A stretch of 64,000 nt of DNA from Proteles cristata cristata. Its lineage: Eukaryota > Chordata > Mammalia > Carnivora > Hyaenidae. Where the stretch lies: the NCBI GenBank assembly GCA_017311185.1, contig JAESUZ010001745.1:328471-392470 (forward strand), given 5' to 3'. Each line of letters opens with the position of its first letter. Position 1 is the stretch's first letter. Both the position numbers and the translations under genes were made by a program. Shown here in pieces: positions 12,105-22,800 of this stretch. The notes beneath the pieces were generated by a model. The model made no database searches and was not told the DNA's origin. It saw only the letters and a program-made list of their open reading frames with translations.

Positions 12105-12205
12105 AACCTTGGTGGTAGCTACAAAATGTTATTTTTATAATTATTTTTTATCTTAACCTTGGTAGTAGCTACAGAATGTTAATTTATTTTATAATTATAT
12201 AATTG
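12105..12205. repeat. Two-copy 50 bp tandem duplication
   Basis: AACCTTGGTGGTAGCTACAA at 12105 recurs as AACCTTGGTAGTAGCTACAG at 12155, with AATGTTA and TTATAATTAT-like sequence following in both. It lies in the tail region of the old L1M. Confidence 0.7.
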
Positions 12206-12215
12206 TTCTTCATAT

Positions 12216-12312
12216 ATGCATAAAACTTACATATATATTTATGTATATGTAAATTTTACATATACATATTTTATGTATATTTACATATATATAAATATGT
12301 TATACACATGTA
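12216..12312. repeat. TA-rich imperfect palindromic tract
   Basis: Repeating ACATATATATTTATGTATAT / TTTACATATACATATTTTAT motifs could form several hairpins. Low-complexity DNA. Confidence 0.6.
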
Positions 12313-12329
12313 TGATACCTTTCACAGTA

Positions 12330-14420
12330 ACAACAAAAAAAAGGGAAAGAAGCAGTTTCTACAAGTTACTTGTGGTGTTGTCTTGTGAGATTCATTGTAA
12401 GGGAAGCTGACCAACACCCTGCCCCCCGCCCCCCCGCAACTGTCACTACTCTCGGGTCTCTCTTTCTCCAGAGAGAAATCTTCCAATCTGGCTGATTGTG
12501 CTCTCAGAGACCATAAAGGATGGGGATAGGAGGTCTTAAAATTTCATTTAGAACCTTTCATTAAATTCTCTTGTTTTCAGTCTGACACTCGCTCAACTAA
12601 GCCTACAGTTCCCAAGGCCAGAGTTTTTTTGGTTGGACTTCTCTGGAGAGTAAGCCCCTGGTCCTGTGCTAATGTGGGAGGGATGAGTGCCTGGGTACAC
12701 ACAGTGTGGGAGGGGAACAGGGATCACACAGCTAAAAAGCTAATATGGCTGTTTATGCATTCTTCTCTTTTCAGCCTACCTGCACTCCCATTGCTCAGGG
12801 GTAGCTTATGCCTCCAAGTCCAAATCTTTCTGGCGTTCTGTGGTACTAAGTGGCTTACCTCTGTGTTTCTGCCACTGCTGGTTTACTTTTATTTTTCTTT
12901 GTCTGTTAAGACATTTCCATGTGGCCGGTTGCTTTCCCAGCTTCCATTATTTTTTGACTGACATTTCTTCAATTTCCTTCATCCTTGTCTTTTTATCTCA
13001 GATTATAAACACACTGCAAAAATGCCACACCAACTGTTCATATCTTGGTTAATAAATACTATTCTCCCATAAAATAAGACAGGGTCCACTAAGGAATGCT
13101 TGATTCTAAGACTGGTTCATGGACAGTACCATGTGATCTTGAGGCATCTTGTGTCAAAAAAAAAAAAAAAACCCACAAGGAAATGCTAAAAGAATTAAAT
13201 ATGGGGGTCTGTCAGATGGCACAAGATATAAAGGGAAAGAGCTCCCAATGGCCAAAGCTGGAACAATTTGAGCAATAAAGTAAATACTGTAGTATTCGAT
13301 AATAACCAAACGTATACACTAAATATATCATACCAACTAAAATAAACAAATTATTAAATAGAAAAATAAATCAGGGAGAAAGAAAAATGTTCTTCACAAA
13401 ATCCTGCCTTACAGAATCATCCAAATGGTGTGTGTAGATACTATCTCTTTGAGTATGGGATGGACTTATTGACTCTTTTACAAAGAAGAAAATAAGAAAA
13501 GAGAAAAATGATAACTTTGCTCTTCTTGGCAGATACTGCCTTACCCACGTGGTGGAGGTTAACATCAGTGATGTTGTCAGATTGATGCCATGTGCCTCTG
13601 ATTTGATGCAACAAACACACTTCACCTCTATGATATTCTTCCCCCAAACCCATAATTCCAATTCGATCAGAGAAAACATCAGAAAAATCTAAATTGAAGT
13701 CGTCTTACAAAATGCACGGCCAATTCTTTTTGAAATTGTCAGTCATGAAAAATACCAAAAATCTGTCACAGAGTGGCTCAAGGGAAGTGACAATTAAATG
13801 CAACATTGTATGCTGAATTGGATCCTAGAAGAGAAGAAAAATATTAGTGGAAGAATTGGTGAAATGGTAATAATGGGTGTTTTTTACTTAATAGTAAAAA
13901 AAAACATTACACCAATGTTAATTTCTCCATTTCAATAAATGTACCATGGTCATGTAAGATGTTATTATTAGGGGAAACGGTATTTTCTTGTAAGTGTTTT
14001 TTTTTCTTTTGTAAATTTGAAATCACTCCAAAACAAAATGTTTATTTAAGGAAAGCCCGTGTAGAGGCGTTCCAAGAGGGACTGTATTTTGCCACGTTTG
14101 ACTGCAAGTTGATAACCCTGGCAAAGTCCTCCTAAGGCTTCAAGACTCAGCTGGAGGGCGACTGAGGTAGGCCTCCCTAAACTTCCCCAGGATCAGGGTT
14201 ATCATGGCACCTTTTACTCACCTCCTTTCCGTAGCACTTCTCACACTGTCTTCCCAGGGGACTGGGCAATCCTGAGGGCAAGGACCAGGAGCTATTGATA
14301 ACGTTCCATTCACTATCTGGTAAAATGCCTCTGGAAGGCATACATGCAGTTAGAAAGTATATATGTGTTTGAGCCATGTTGGTTATGGAGGAAGCACGGC
14401 CATTTCAATGAAAGAAGTAA
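12330..14420. other. Unassigned non-coding stretch
   Basis: It holds a C-run (CCCCCCGCCCCCCCG near 12421) and an A15 run near 13156. No named repeat or gene was recognised. ORFs of up to 110 codons at 12629-12961 overlap others in different frames and look like chance. Confidence 0.45.
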
Positions 14421-14423
14421 AGT

Positions 14424-14674
14424 GGGGGCTCCTGAATGGCTCAGTCAGTTAAGCGTCCAACTTCGGCTCAGGTCATGATCTCACGGTTCGTTGGTTGGAG
14501 CCCTCTGTGGGGCTCTGTGTTGACCTCCAGGAGCCTGGAGCCTGCTTCAGATTCTGTCTCCCTCTCTCTCTCCCCCTCCCCCACTCATGCATACATATGT
14601 GTGTGTGTGTGTGTGTGTGTGCGCGTGTGTGTGCACGCGCGCGAGCGCTCTCTCAACATAAAGATTAAAAAAAA
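14424..14674 (+). mobile_element. Felid CAN-SINE with an internal (TG)n expansion
   Basis: The head reads GGGGGCTCCTGAATGGCTCAG, then AAGCGTCCAACTTCGGCTC, GGTCATGATCTCACGGTTCG and the CT-rich block. The tail region has expanded into (TG)n followed by GCGCGTGTGTGTGCACGCGC, a purine-pyrimidine tract able to adopt Z-DNA. No TSD was seen. Confidence 0.92.
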
Positions 14675-14689
14675 TTTTTTTAATTTAAA

Positions 14690-15690
14690 AGCACAAAAAG
14701 AAAATGAATAAAAGCCACCAATTACTATTTCCTTAGACATCAAGTTCCCACTGGAATATTCCTTTCTGTTTACTGTTTGCTCCCAAACACCCTAGTTTTC
14801 TTTGGAAGTAAAATATAGCCCAAGGCCATCGCATCAAATCTCAGGGAACTATAGCAACCAGAGCTAGATGGTGATGATAAAGCAAAGCTTTAATTAGCCT
14901 TGTTCCAGTGACTTTCCCTAGTAGTAAACTAGACACCCTGAGAACAATCCCATTCCTAATTGGTAGGGGAATTATCCCTTTAAAACTAAACCCCAATCAG
15001 ATGATGTTTAATAGGCCCTCGATGTAGGAAATATTTGACTCTGGTAGCCTCTTGGTGTGGTGTGGTGTTTGTCTTTTATCTTTGCTGGCTTCTTTTCCAC
15101 TAAATGATCAGAAAATTACCATGACTTTATTCCCATAGGCTGAAAATTAGCCTGCTAAGCTTGAGCCTAAATCAGATTCTGATGACTAAGAATTAATCTA
15201 TTTTAGCAGAAGCATGTCTAACGGAAATCAGTGTAGCTCTTCTCTGTCACAGCAGAGCGGTCGCTGCAGGTCACTGCAGTCACCTGTGATTGATACACTG
15301 TAGCCAAATGTAGAAATCATTCAGGTCTGAACCCCTTTGTTCTCTGGCCAGTATTGATCAAATTTTGTTTTTCCAGAGTACATCTGTTCCCATGCACAGC
15401 TTTCAAAAGGTTAACAAAACCTTCACTTTGAAGGTTACAAAGAAGTGTTTTAAAAGAGTGTTTGAATCCCTTCAGCATAACTACCTGTGGTGGTGATTTT
15501 CTGACCCTGACTTCATGAATTCTGACTGACTCCAATTATTTTGAGACATGGCATAAAGTTGTTATTATTTTAAAATGCAAACTTTAGAGTCTCTTAAATT
15601 CATTTGTATTTTAATAGGTCAAGGGAAAAAGTGCAAATGTTTAACAGTATGATGAAAAATACTAACTCTAAGAAAGCTACACATAAGGAA
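14690..15690. other. Unassigned non-coding stretch
   Basis: No family or gene recognised. Confidence 0.45.
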
Positions 15691-15699
15691 TTTATTTAT

Positions 15700-15835
15700 T
15701 CACAATGTATTCGAATAGCATTTATTTATTAAGTACTGATTCTTGTTAGGTATGGTGATATATGCTTAATAAAACTGGTGGATAAAATAGCTGCTGTCCT
15801 TACTCTCACAGGGCTTTTAGTCTGGAGGGAAAGAA
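15700..15835 (+). repeat. Possible L2/MIR-like relic
   Basis: TTTATTAAGTACTGATTCTTGTTAGG ... CTGTCCTTACTCTCACAGGGCTTTTAGTCTGGAGGG matches the common 'TTTATTGAGCACCTACTATG ... AGTCTAGTGGGGG' ancient repeat pattern. Weak. Confidence 0.4.
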
Positions 15836-15949
15836 AGAAAAGGATGCCCCTGTTAGTTTTCCCATTGTTTTCATTACTGCATTTATCTGCTGATGAATGG
15901 TGTTTCCCTTGCTTCAGTCAGAAACTCACTTTTAAATATAAGTCAAGGG

Positions 15950-16155
15950 TGGGGCACCTGGGTGGCTCCGTGGGTTAAGCATCCAAGCTGGGCTCTGGTC
16001 ATGATCTCGCGGTTCCTTGGTTGGAGCCCCGCATTGGGCTCTGTGCTGACGGCTCAGAGCCCGGGGCCTGCTTCGGATTCTGTGTCTCCCTCTCTCTCTG
16101 CCCCTCCCCCACTCATGCTCTGTCTCTTTAAAAAATAAATAAACATAAAAAAAAT
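15950..16155 (+). mobile_element. Young felid CAN-SINE with perfect TSD
   Basis: A full head-to-tail copy (GGGGCACCTGGGTGGCTC ... CTTTAAAAAATAAATAAACATAAAAAAAAT). A perfect 16 bp target-site duplication, AAATATAAGTCAAGGG, lies at 15934-15949 and 16156-16171. It carries the GCTGACGGCTCAGAGCCCG and GGATTCTGTGTCTCCC variants of the main felid subgroup. Confidence 0.96.
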
Positions 16156-16266
16156 AAATATAAGTCAAGGGGGAATATGTATCTCAGAGTTGGTCAAGTA
16201 GAAGTTGATCTATATGATAGGACTTGTGGGTTCTGCTGCTTTAAAATATCTCTTCAACCCAGGTGT

Positions 16267-16808
16267 GATGTGGTCTAACTTTCCCGGGTTAATAATCCTC
16301 CTTAAAACACAAATAATCCTGGGAATATTATAAACTGCTTCTTTTACTAGTGTCTCCCTCTAGTCACCTGCCTGCACGTTCCTCTCAGCCAAACTAACCT
16401 CATAATTCCAGTCTGTGCTCTGGACTCGTCCTTTCTGGCCCCAGATGCTTCCCTTCTAGTCTACCTTTTAACCAAGGTCCACATCAAGTGCTACCTCCTC
16501 TTATATGAAGCTTTCCCCAGCATCATCTGTGATATATTAATTTCATTCTTTATATCATATATTTGATACTTTACATGTCTTTCCTTTTATCATAGCAATT
16601 AGGCAATTGATATATTATATTTAATGTTCATCTTAGAAAAGAAGAAAGGTATGAATCAATGACTTAAGATTTTACCTCAAAAAGTTAGAAAAACCCAGAG
16701 TAAACCCAGACTAAATAGAAAGAAGGAAATAATTAAAATGAGAACCAATGTAATAGGGAACTAGCAAGCATTAGAGAAAATTAATAAAACCTAGAGCTGG
16801 TTCTTTGA
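16267..16808 (+). repeat. Source copy of a ~543 bp direct duplication
   Basis: This copy and 18842-19385 are about 97% identical: my hand alignment found 17 substitutions and one 2 bp indel. The left ~360 bp (16267-16624) is not L1 and includes an L2-like stretch (TCCACATCAAGTGCTACCTC). The right ~185 bp is L1 ORF2 that runs on without a break into 16809-16988. The block therefore spans the 5' junction of the L1 and is the original. Confidence 0.9.
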
Positions 16809-16988
16809 AAAAAATCAAACTGGTCATTCCTTAGGCTAGACCAATCATGAAAAATACAAGATGAATCCTCGCTATCAGGAATGAAGCAGGGGTTATCAGC
16901 ACAGGTTCAATAGACAAGGATATTCGGAACAACTTCATGTCAACAAATTCAACAACTGAGATGAAATGGGAAAATCCTGTGGAAAACT
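16625..16988 (+). repeat. Old L1 ORF2 fragment, 5' piece
   Basis: AGAAAGGTATGAATCAATGAC ... AATAAAACCTAGAGCTGG, TTCTTTG, TAGGCTAGACCAATCATG, AGGAATGAAGCAGGGG and CAACTGAGATGAAATGGG follow the mid-ORF2 order of L1. The match stops near 16988, and L1 resumes at ~17541 about 600-900 bp further along the consensus. Confidence 0.8.
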
Positions 16989-17540
16989 GGTAAAGTAAAA
17001 ACCTATTATAATAGGAAATTTTCTCACTTGGTATTTCTTTTACTGTTCTGTTTGTATTTGGTTCTTTGCCTTTTTAGCCTATAATTATAGCAAATAAGTT
17101 CTAGAAGTAATTTACAGTCTACAGTAAATTTTGTTCTGTGTTACATCATCTGTGTTGAATTTACCATTATTTACAATCAAACTGCCTCAGAGGTAGCATC
17201 TTTTTCCATTTTAGGGATAAAACCTTTGTTACAGAGTCTATATCACTTGTGTTCTCAGTGCAAATGATATACTGAAATAACTACTCTTTAAGTCCACAAG
17301 TATTATATCAACCTGATTTGAGAAACCATCTCAAACCATGGGGAAAGGCCTGCAGAGACATGATTTGTACCCCGAATATCTATACTGAGAGAAATTTCCC
17401 TTCCACATGTTGACAAGCTTCTCCTCACCTCCACAGACAATATCGAGAAACGTCATTACAATCCCAGAAGAGATTATCTCCCTATCCCACAGTGGCTTGT
17501 GGTTCCTTAGTTGAGCACAACATGGCAAGGATAACCACAC
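16989..17540. other. Non-L1 filler between two collinear L1 pieces
   Basis: About 550 bp with no L1 similarity that I can see. It replaces the L1 section that should join the ORF2 pieces. It has no poly(A), TSD or terminal repeats, and no gene content was recognised. Confidence 0.6.
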
Positions 17541-20145
17541 TTGCCACTTTTATTCAATTCGGTACTAGAAACCTAGGTAGGGCCATTAGGTAGGAAAAAT
17601 GAATAAAATGCATCCAAATTGGAAAGGAAGAAGTAAAATTGTCTGTTTGCAGATGACATGATCTTGCATATAGAAAACCCTAAAGACTCCCCCCCAAAGT
17701 GCTACGAATAATAAATGAATTCAGTGTAGCTGCAGGATACAAAATCGGCATACAAAAATAAATTGTGTTTCTGTACACTAATAATGAACTATCTGAAAGG
17801 GGAATGAAGAAAACTCTTTGGTTTACAATAGTATCAAGAAGAATAAAATGCTTAAGAAAAAATGTAACCAATGAGGCAAAAGATCTGCACACTGAAAACC
17901 ACAAATCAGTGGTGGGCGAAATGAAACAAAACACAAACGAATGGAAAGATATCCCATGTTTGTAGATTAGAGCACTCAATATGGTTTAAATGTCCACACT
18001 ATCCAGAGTAACTTGCAGATTCAGTGCAATCTATCAAAAACTCAGTATCATTTTGTACAGAAATAAAAAAAATTCTAATATTCATATGGTGCCACAAAAG
18101 GCCTGAATAGTCAAAAAAAAATCTTGACAAAAGAACAAATATGGAGAGATCACATTTCCTATTTCCAAATATATTATAGAGCTATAGAAATTGAAAAACA
18201 CAGTGCCAGAGTAAAGAGAGACACATAGACCAATGGAACAGAACAAAAAGCCTAGAAATAAATTCACACATTTATAGTTAACTCACCATCCACAAGGGAG
18301 CCAAGAATACACAATAGGGAAAGGAGAGTCTCTTCCACAAATGGTATTGGGGAAACTGGACATCCAACTGCAAGGGAGCACAAGTGGACCCTTGTCTTAT
18401 ACCACACATAAAACCCAACTCACAGTGGATTAAACATAAGACCTGAAAATATAAAACCCTATAAAACCCTTAGAAGAAACATACAGGAAAATCTTCATGA
18501 CATAGGTCTTGACAACAATTTAAAAGATATGATACCACAAGCGTAGGCCACAAAAAAGCAAAATTAGACAACTGGATCTACATCAAATTAAAAAAAACTT
18601 TTGTGAATTAAAGGAAATAATCAATGAAGCAAAAAAGGCAACCACAGAATGGAAAAAAATATTTTCAATGTCTCTAATAAGGAATTAATTTTTAAAATAT
18701 ATAAGGAACTCCAAAACTCAGTAGCAAAAAATCTAACTAAATTTAGCGAATGGGCTACAGACTTGACTAGACATTTCTCCAAAGAACACATACAAATGGC
18801 CCACCATTAAATGAAAAGCTGTTCAACATCACTAGTTATCAGATGTGGTCTAACTTTCCAGGGTTAATAATCCTCCTTAAAGCACAAATAATCCTGGGAA
18901 TATTATAAACTGCTTCTTTTAATAGTGTCTCCCTCTAGTCACCTGCCTGCACGTTCCTCTCAGCCAAACTAGCCTCATAATTCCATAGTCTGTGTTCTGG
19001 ACTCGTTCTTTCTGGCCCCAGATCCTTCCCTTCTAGTCTACCTTTTAACCAAGGTCCACATCAAGTGCTACCTCCTCTTCTGTGAAGCTTTCCCCAGCAT
19101 CGTCTCTGATATATTAATTTCATTGTTTATATCATATATTTGATACTTTGTATGTCTTTCCTTTTATCATAGCAACTAGGCAATTGATATATTATATTTA
19201 ATGTTCATCTTAGAAAAGAAGAAAGGTATGAATCAACGACTTAAGATTTTACCTCAAAAAGTTAGAAAAACCCAGAGTAAACCCAGACTAAATAGAAAGA
19301 AGGAAATAATTAAAATGAGAACCAATGTAATAGGGAACTAGCAAGCATTAGAGAAAATTAATAAAACCTAGACCTGGTTCTTTGACCAGTAAATCAAAAC
19401 CATGATGAGCTATCACCTCACATATATTAGGATGGCCATTATAAAAAAAAAAAAAAAGACACCAGGTATTCACAAGAATGTAGTGAAATTGGAGTATTAT
19501 ACCCTACTGATGGGAATACAAAATGGTGCAGCCGCTATGAAAAACACTGTCAGGTTTTCTCAAACAAAACTAAAACTAAAGCTACTAGATGATGTGACAA
19601 TCCCACTTATGGGTATTTATCCCAGGAATTGAAATCAATACCTCAAAGAGATATAAACACTACCAAGTTCACTGAATCACTCCTCACAATTGTCAAGATA
19701 TGGAAACAAACTGTCCATCAACAGATGAATGGATAAAGAAAATGTGGTATATGTACAATGGAATAGTATTAGCCTTAAAAAAGAAAGAAATCCTACAAAA
19801 TGGGACAACATGGAAGAACTTTGAGAACATTATGCTCAATGAAGCCAGTCATAGAAGGACAAACACTGCATAATTCGCCTTATATAAGGTCTCTAGAATT
19901 TACAGAAGAAAAGAGTAAAATGGAAGCTACCAGAGGCTGGGGAGAAGGAGGTAAGAAGAGTTGCTTAACAGCAGGTATAAAGTTTCAGATATGCAAGATG
20001 AATAAGTTTTAGAGATCCGATGTACAACATGGTGCCTGTAGAAAACAAAGCTGTATTGTGCACCTGAAAATATATTAAGAGGGTAGATGATACGTTAAGT
20101 GTTCATAAATAAATAAACAAGCAAATAAACAAACAAGCAATTATA
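17541..20145 (+). repeat. Old L1 ORF2 to 3' end, interrupted at 18842-19385
   Basis: CATCCAAATTGGAAAGGAAG, CAGATGACATGATCTTGCAT, ATGGAAAGATATCCCATG, CAATGGAACAGAACAAAAAG and GGGGAAACTGGACATCCAAC mark ORF2. After the inserted duplicate (18842-19385) it continues at 19386 with AAATCAAAACCATGATGAGC and on to a L1M-type 3' UTR (AGAGGCTGGGGAGAAGGAGG). It ends in a degenerate A-rich tail (AAATAAATAAACAAGC) near 20105-20145. Stops and frameshifts are scattered throughout, so no protein is intact. Confidence 0.85.
18842..19385 (+). repeat. Inserted copy of the ~543 bp duplication
   Basis: Near-identical to 16267-16808, 2575 bp upstream. It interrupts the L1 between CATCACTAGTTATCA and CCAGTAAATCAAAACC, two strings that are neighbours in the L1 consensus, with a few target bases lost. 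It has no poly(A) tail and no TSD, so it did not arrive by retrotransposition. Confidence 0.88.
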
Positions 20146-20184
20146 GATATGGTAAAGAATAGTTTAAAAACATAGACTATAAAG

Positions 20185-20360
20185 AATTTTCTATGTGCCA
20201 GACACTCCTTTGAGTACTTTACACATACGATCTCCTTTAACCCTCACAACACCACGATGAAATTGTATTATTGTCATTGCTTTTAAAGATTAGGATTATG
20301 AAACACAGAATGTTAAATGAATTAAATAATTATTAAAGTGGTGGAGGACGTGAAACTGAG
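20185..20360 (-). repeat. MIR relic, antisense
   Basis: TCTATGTGCCAGACACTCC, TGAGTACTTTACACATACG and TTTAACCCTCACAACACCACG, then an A-rich decayed core, match the reversed MIR. Confidence 0.75.
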
Positions 20361-20740
20361 ATTTAACCCAAAAAGTTCAAAATAACCAAAAAGCCAAAAC
20401 ACAAGAAGTTGGTTATTAATCATGAGTGCACGTGGTCTCTCAGCAGACATCAGAGTTCGGTACTGAGACATACAGGGAAAGAGATTTTCTTTAAGACAAG
20501 AGTCAGAGAAGATTTCCCTGTAGAGATGCATAAGCTGAGACAATGATAGTTTCTGCCTTGTCAAAAAGAGTGCACAATGAGATCAGTAAAAAATAATCAT
20601 TTCATTTTCTAGATTCCAATTATATGGTTCTAATATTTCCTTAATTGTCCTTTTCCAACAATATTTAGAAGTCAGGATTGGGTACAAGAGCTGTTCACAT
20701 TATATCTTATTGGCTGGAGTTCATTCTTCCCTCCCTGTAG

Positions 20741-20857
20741 CCCTAAACCTAACCCTAAACCTAATGCTAACCCTAGCCCTAACCCTAACCTAACCTGAAC
20801 CCTAACCCTAACCCTAACTTAACCTTAACCCTAACCATAACCCTCACCTAACTAACC
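20741..20857. repeat. Interstitial telomere-like (CCCTAA)n tract
   Basis: About 117 bp of CCCTAA-type units on the plus strand. I count eight exact CCCTAA hexamers, mixed with one-base variants (ACCTAA, CCCTAG, CTTAA, CCATAA, CCTAAC) and decaying to CACCTAACTAACC at the right. Ordinary AT-balanced sequence lies on both sides. Degenerate units suggest an old interstitial site. Confidence 0.93.
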
Positions 20858-20859
20858 TT

Positions 20860-22470
20860 TCACAGAAGTGGCCATGTTAACCCTTAGACAGTCTCCCAGC
20901 ACCCCCAGCAGGGATATTAAGAAACAGAAGAGTGGATTTGAACTATAATCCCCAAATTTAGGTGAGAGGCATGGTTCCAAGAAAATACACAAAATGTCTT
21001 CCTGATCTAGACTACTGAGAGATGAAGTGGGAGGGAAGGAAACTCACATTTCCTTTATCTCACACTTCAGCTGAAGGGCAGCTAGGGCCATGCTGCTTGC
21101 ACTCATCTGGTGCGGAGTGGGTTCCGCCCCACAGGATGCCGGCTGCAGACCTAGAGTTAAGAATAAGATAAATGAGATGGCAACAAACTGGGTAGCTCAA
21201 ACAACCAATCGCTTCCCTCAGAAACAAATCATTTAAAAATTAGAATTATCGGACTTTGAATTAATTTGGGTCTAAAAGGGAAAGGAATGTCTGCCCAGAA
21301 GCTCAAGACTTATCATTTCTCTCTTGAGGTTGACAATTTTAAGATTAGTTGGGGCAATACAAGTAGACCTCAACACTTCTCATTTGTTCTGTCCAATAAA
21401 TATTTGTTTGGCATTTGCTGTGTGAGGAGACCCCTCTGTGAGTGGCTCCCACTCTAATGGGGGAAAATGGATCTGACCACACAGTGCAGTAAATAGATAC
21501 CACCTTAAGTGCTAAGTAATACCATTCCATCTGGGCTAATGGCGGCTAGGAAAGCTTTCTGTCTTTGCTTATAATTCCAGAAAGCAACCATGAGTTCCAG
21601 ATTCCCTCATGAACAAGTCAGCTAGAATATACCTATATGCATTTTAATATAGATCTTGAAAATTTCCTGGACTATCTCTAAGCCTGTTTCCACTATTACA
21701 GCCTTCACCTTTGCCCGCCTTCCCAAACTCCTTCTACAATACCCCTCACCCCACCTTTCTAATTACCATACTCTATCTCTGATTTGTTAGAATTCTTACG
21801 AAAGGGAATTTTCTGATACGTAACCCCTTTCCAACCTATGTTCAGAGACTGTCTTCATCAGTAACCTTTGTTTTAATTAGTGGCTTTGCTTTAAGTTTCC
21901 CTTAATTTCAAGATTCTGAAGTGGTTCAGGTTGTTGGCTCTGTGTGCTCCTGGCCTTAAAAGAGAGCGCTGTGTTTGCTTTTCCCAGCAGCTTGAGAATG
22001 GTTATCTTTGTAATGTTGATTCTGCTAAGAGAAACAAGGTATACTTTTCCAATTACTCATTCCAGCCCATTGTTTCTGATTTCTAGAATTCCCTTCCAAG
22101 CATCAGTGATCACCTGTGGCAAGACAATGAGGATATCTACATGGTGTTTTACTCAGATTCACCCCCACTGGAGTCCACTTGAGAAGTGACAAGGTGACAC
22201 GACTCAGAGGGTCTGTTCCTTCCCTTGAGTGCATAGGGTCAATATATAGGTGAATCTCATAGATGTCATGTCCCTTCACTTCACGATGATCATTCTTGCT
22301 CTGCACTGTAAGCCGTCCCCCAACTCCTCCACAAATGCCCCCAAATTTAGGTGATACTGTTTACAATTGCCCCTAACCACTGTTTACTTCATTTGCATGT
22401 GGTTTTCTCATTAGGAAGCCATTACAATGGGAGTTGATACTAGGGGTGGAGTGACTAGGGCTTAAATACG
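20860..22470. other. Unassigned non-coding stretch
   Basis: Slightly less AT-rich than its surroundings. No repeat family or gene recognised. Short ORFs show no protein-like signature. Confidence 0.45.
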
Positions 22471-22483
22471 GGCAGGACAGTCC

Positions 22484-22575
22484 GTTTTTCTTTTCTTTTC
22501 TTTTCTTTTTTTCTTTTCTTTTCTTTTCTTTTCTTTTCTTTTTTTCTCTTCTCTTCTCTTCTTTTCACTTTTCTT
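22484..22575. repeat. (TTTTC)n polypyrimidine tract
   Basis: Pentamer runs of TTTTC with some TCTTC variants. It sits where the reversed A-rich tail of the older SINE (body at 22801) should be, so it most likely grew from that tail. Confidence 0.85.
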
Positions 22576-22590
22576 AATGTGTACTTATTT

Positions 22591-22800
22591 CTTTTTTAAT
22601 GTTTTATTTATTTCTAGGAGAGAGAGAGACAGCGTGAGCAGGGGAGGGTCAGAGAGAGAGGGAGTCACAGACTGAAACAGGCTCCAGGCTCTGAGCTGGC
22701 AGTCAGCACAGAGCCCGACGCAGGGCCCGAACCCACGACCACGAGATCATGACCTAAGCGAAAGTCGGACGCTTAACCGACTAAGCCACCCAGGCGCCCC
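22591..22800 (-). mobile_element. Young felid CAN-SINE inserted in an older SINE
   Basis: The perfect 15 bp TSD AATGTGTACTTATTT lies at 22576-22590 and 22801-22815. The copy is nearly consensus (GACCTAAGCGAAAGTCGGAC, CGACTAAGCCACCCAGGCGC) and belongs to the GGCAGTCAGCACAG / GAGTCACAGACTGAAAC subgroup shared with 1, 35605, 60495 and 63810. Confidence 0.95.

Larger units (their letters stand above)
11105..12330 (+). repeat. Old L1M 3' end, sense, split by an MLT2-type LTR
   Basis: TATATATCCAAGAAAAATATACACTTATG at 11130 and AAAAGGAAATGAAAAAACTAC before the LTR, then AATCTCTCAAATAGGATGTTGAAAGAAGG after it, follow the L1M ORF2-end/3' UTR order. It lies head-to-head with the antisense L1M ending at 11100. 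The last ~230 bp contain a 50 bp tandem duplication and TA-rich palindromic sequence. Confidence 0.55.

Noticed and set aside
9830..12330. Twin-priming inversion of a single L1
   Set aside because: Each half carries its own 3' end, which a single twin-primed insertion would not produce.
15951..16040. tRNA-like segment with A- and B-box motifs
   Set aside because: It is the tRNA-derived head of a SINE, not a tRNA gene. The same sequence recurs ~29 times.
16267..19385. CRISPR-like or retroposed origin of the repeated block
   Set aside because: There are only two copies of ~543 bp, in a mammalian L1 context, with no poly(A) or TSD.
20741..20857. True chromosome end
   Set aside because: The tract is short and degenerate, with ordinary repeats and unique DNA on both sides, so it is interstitial.
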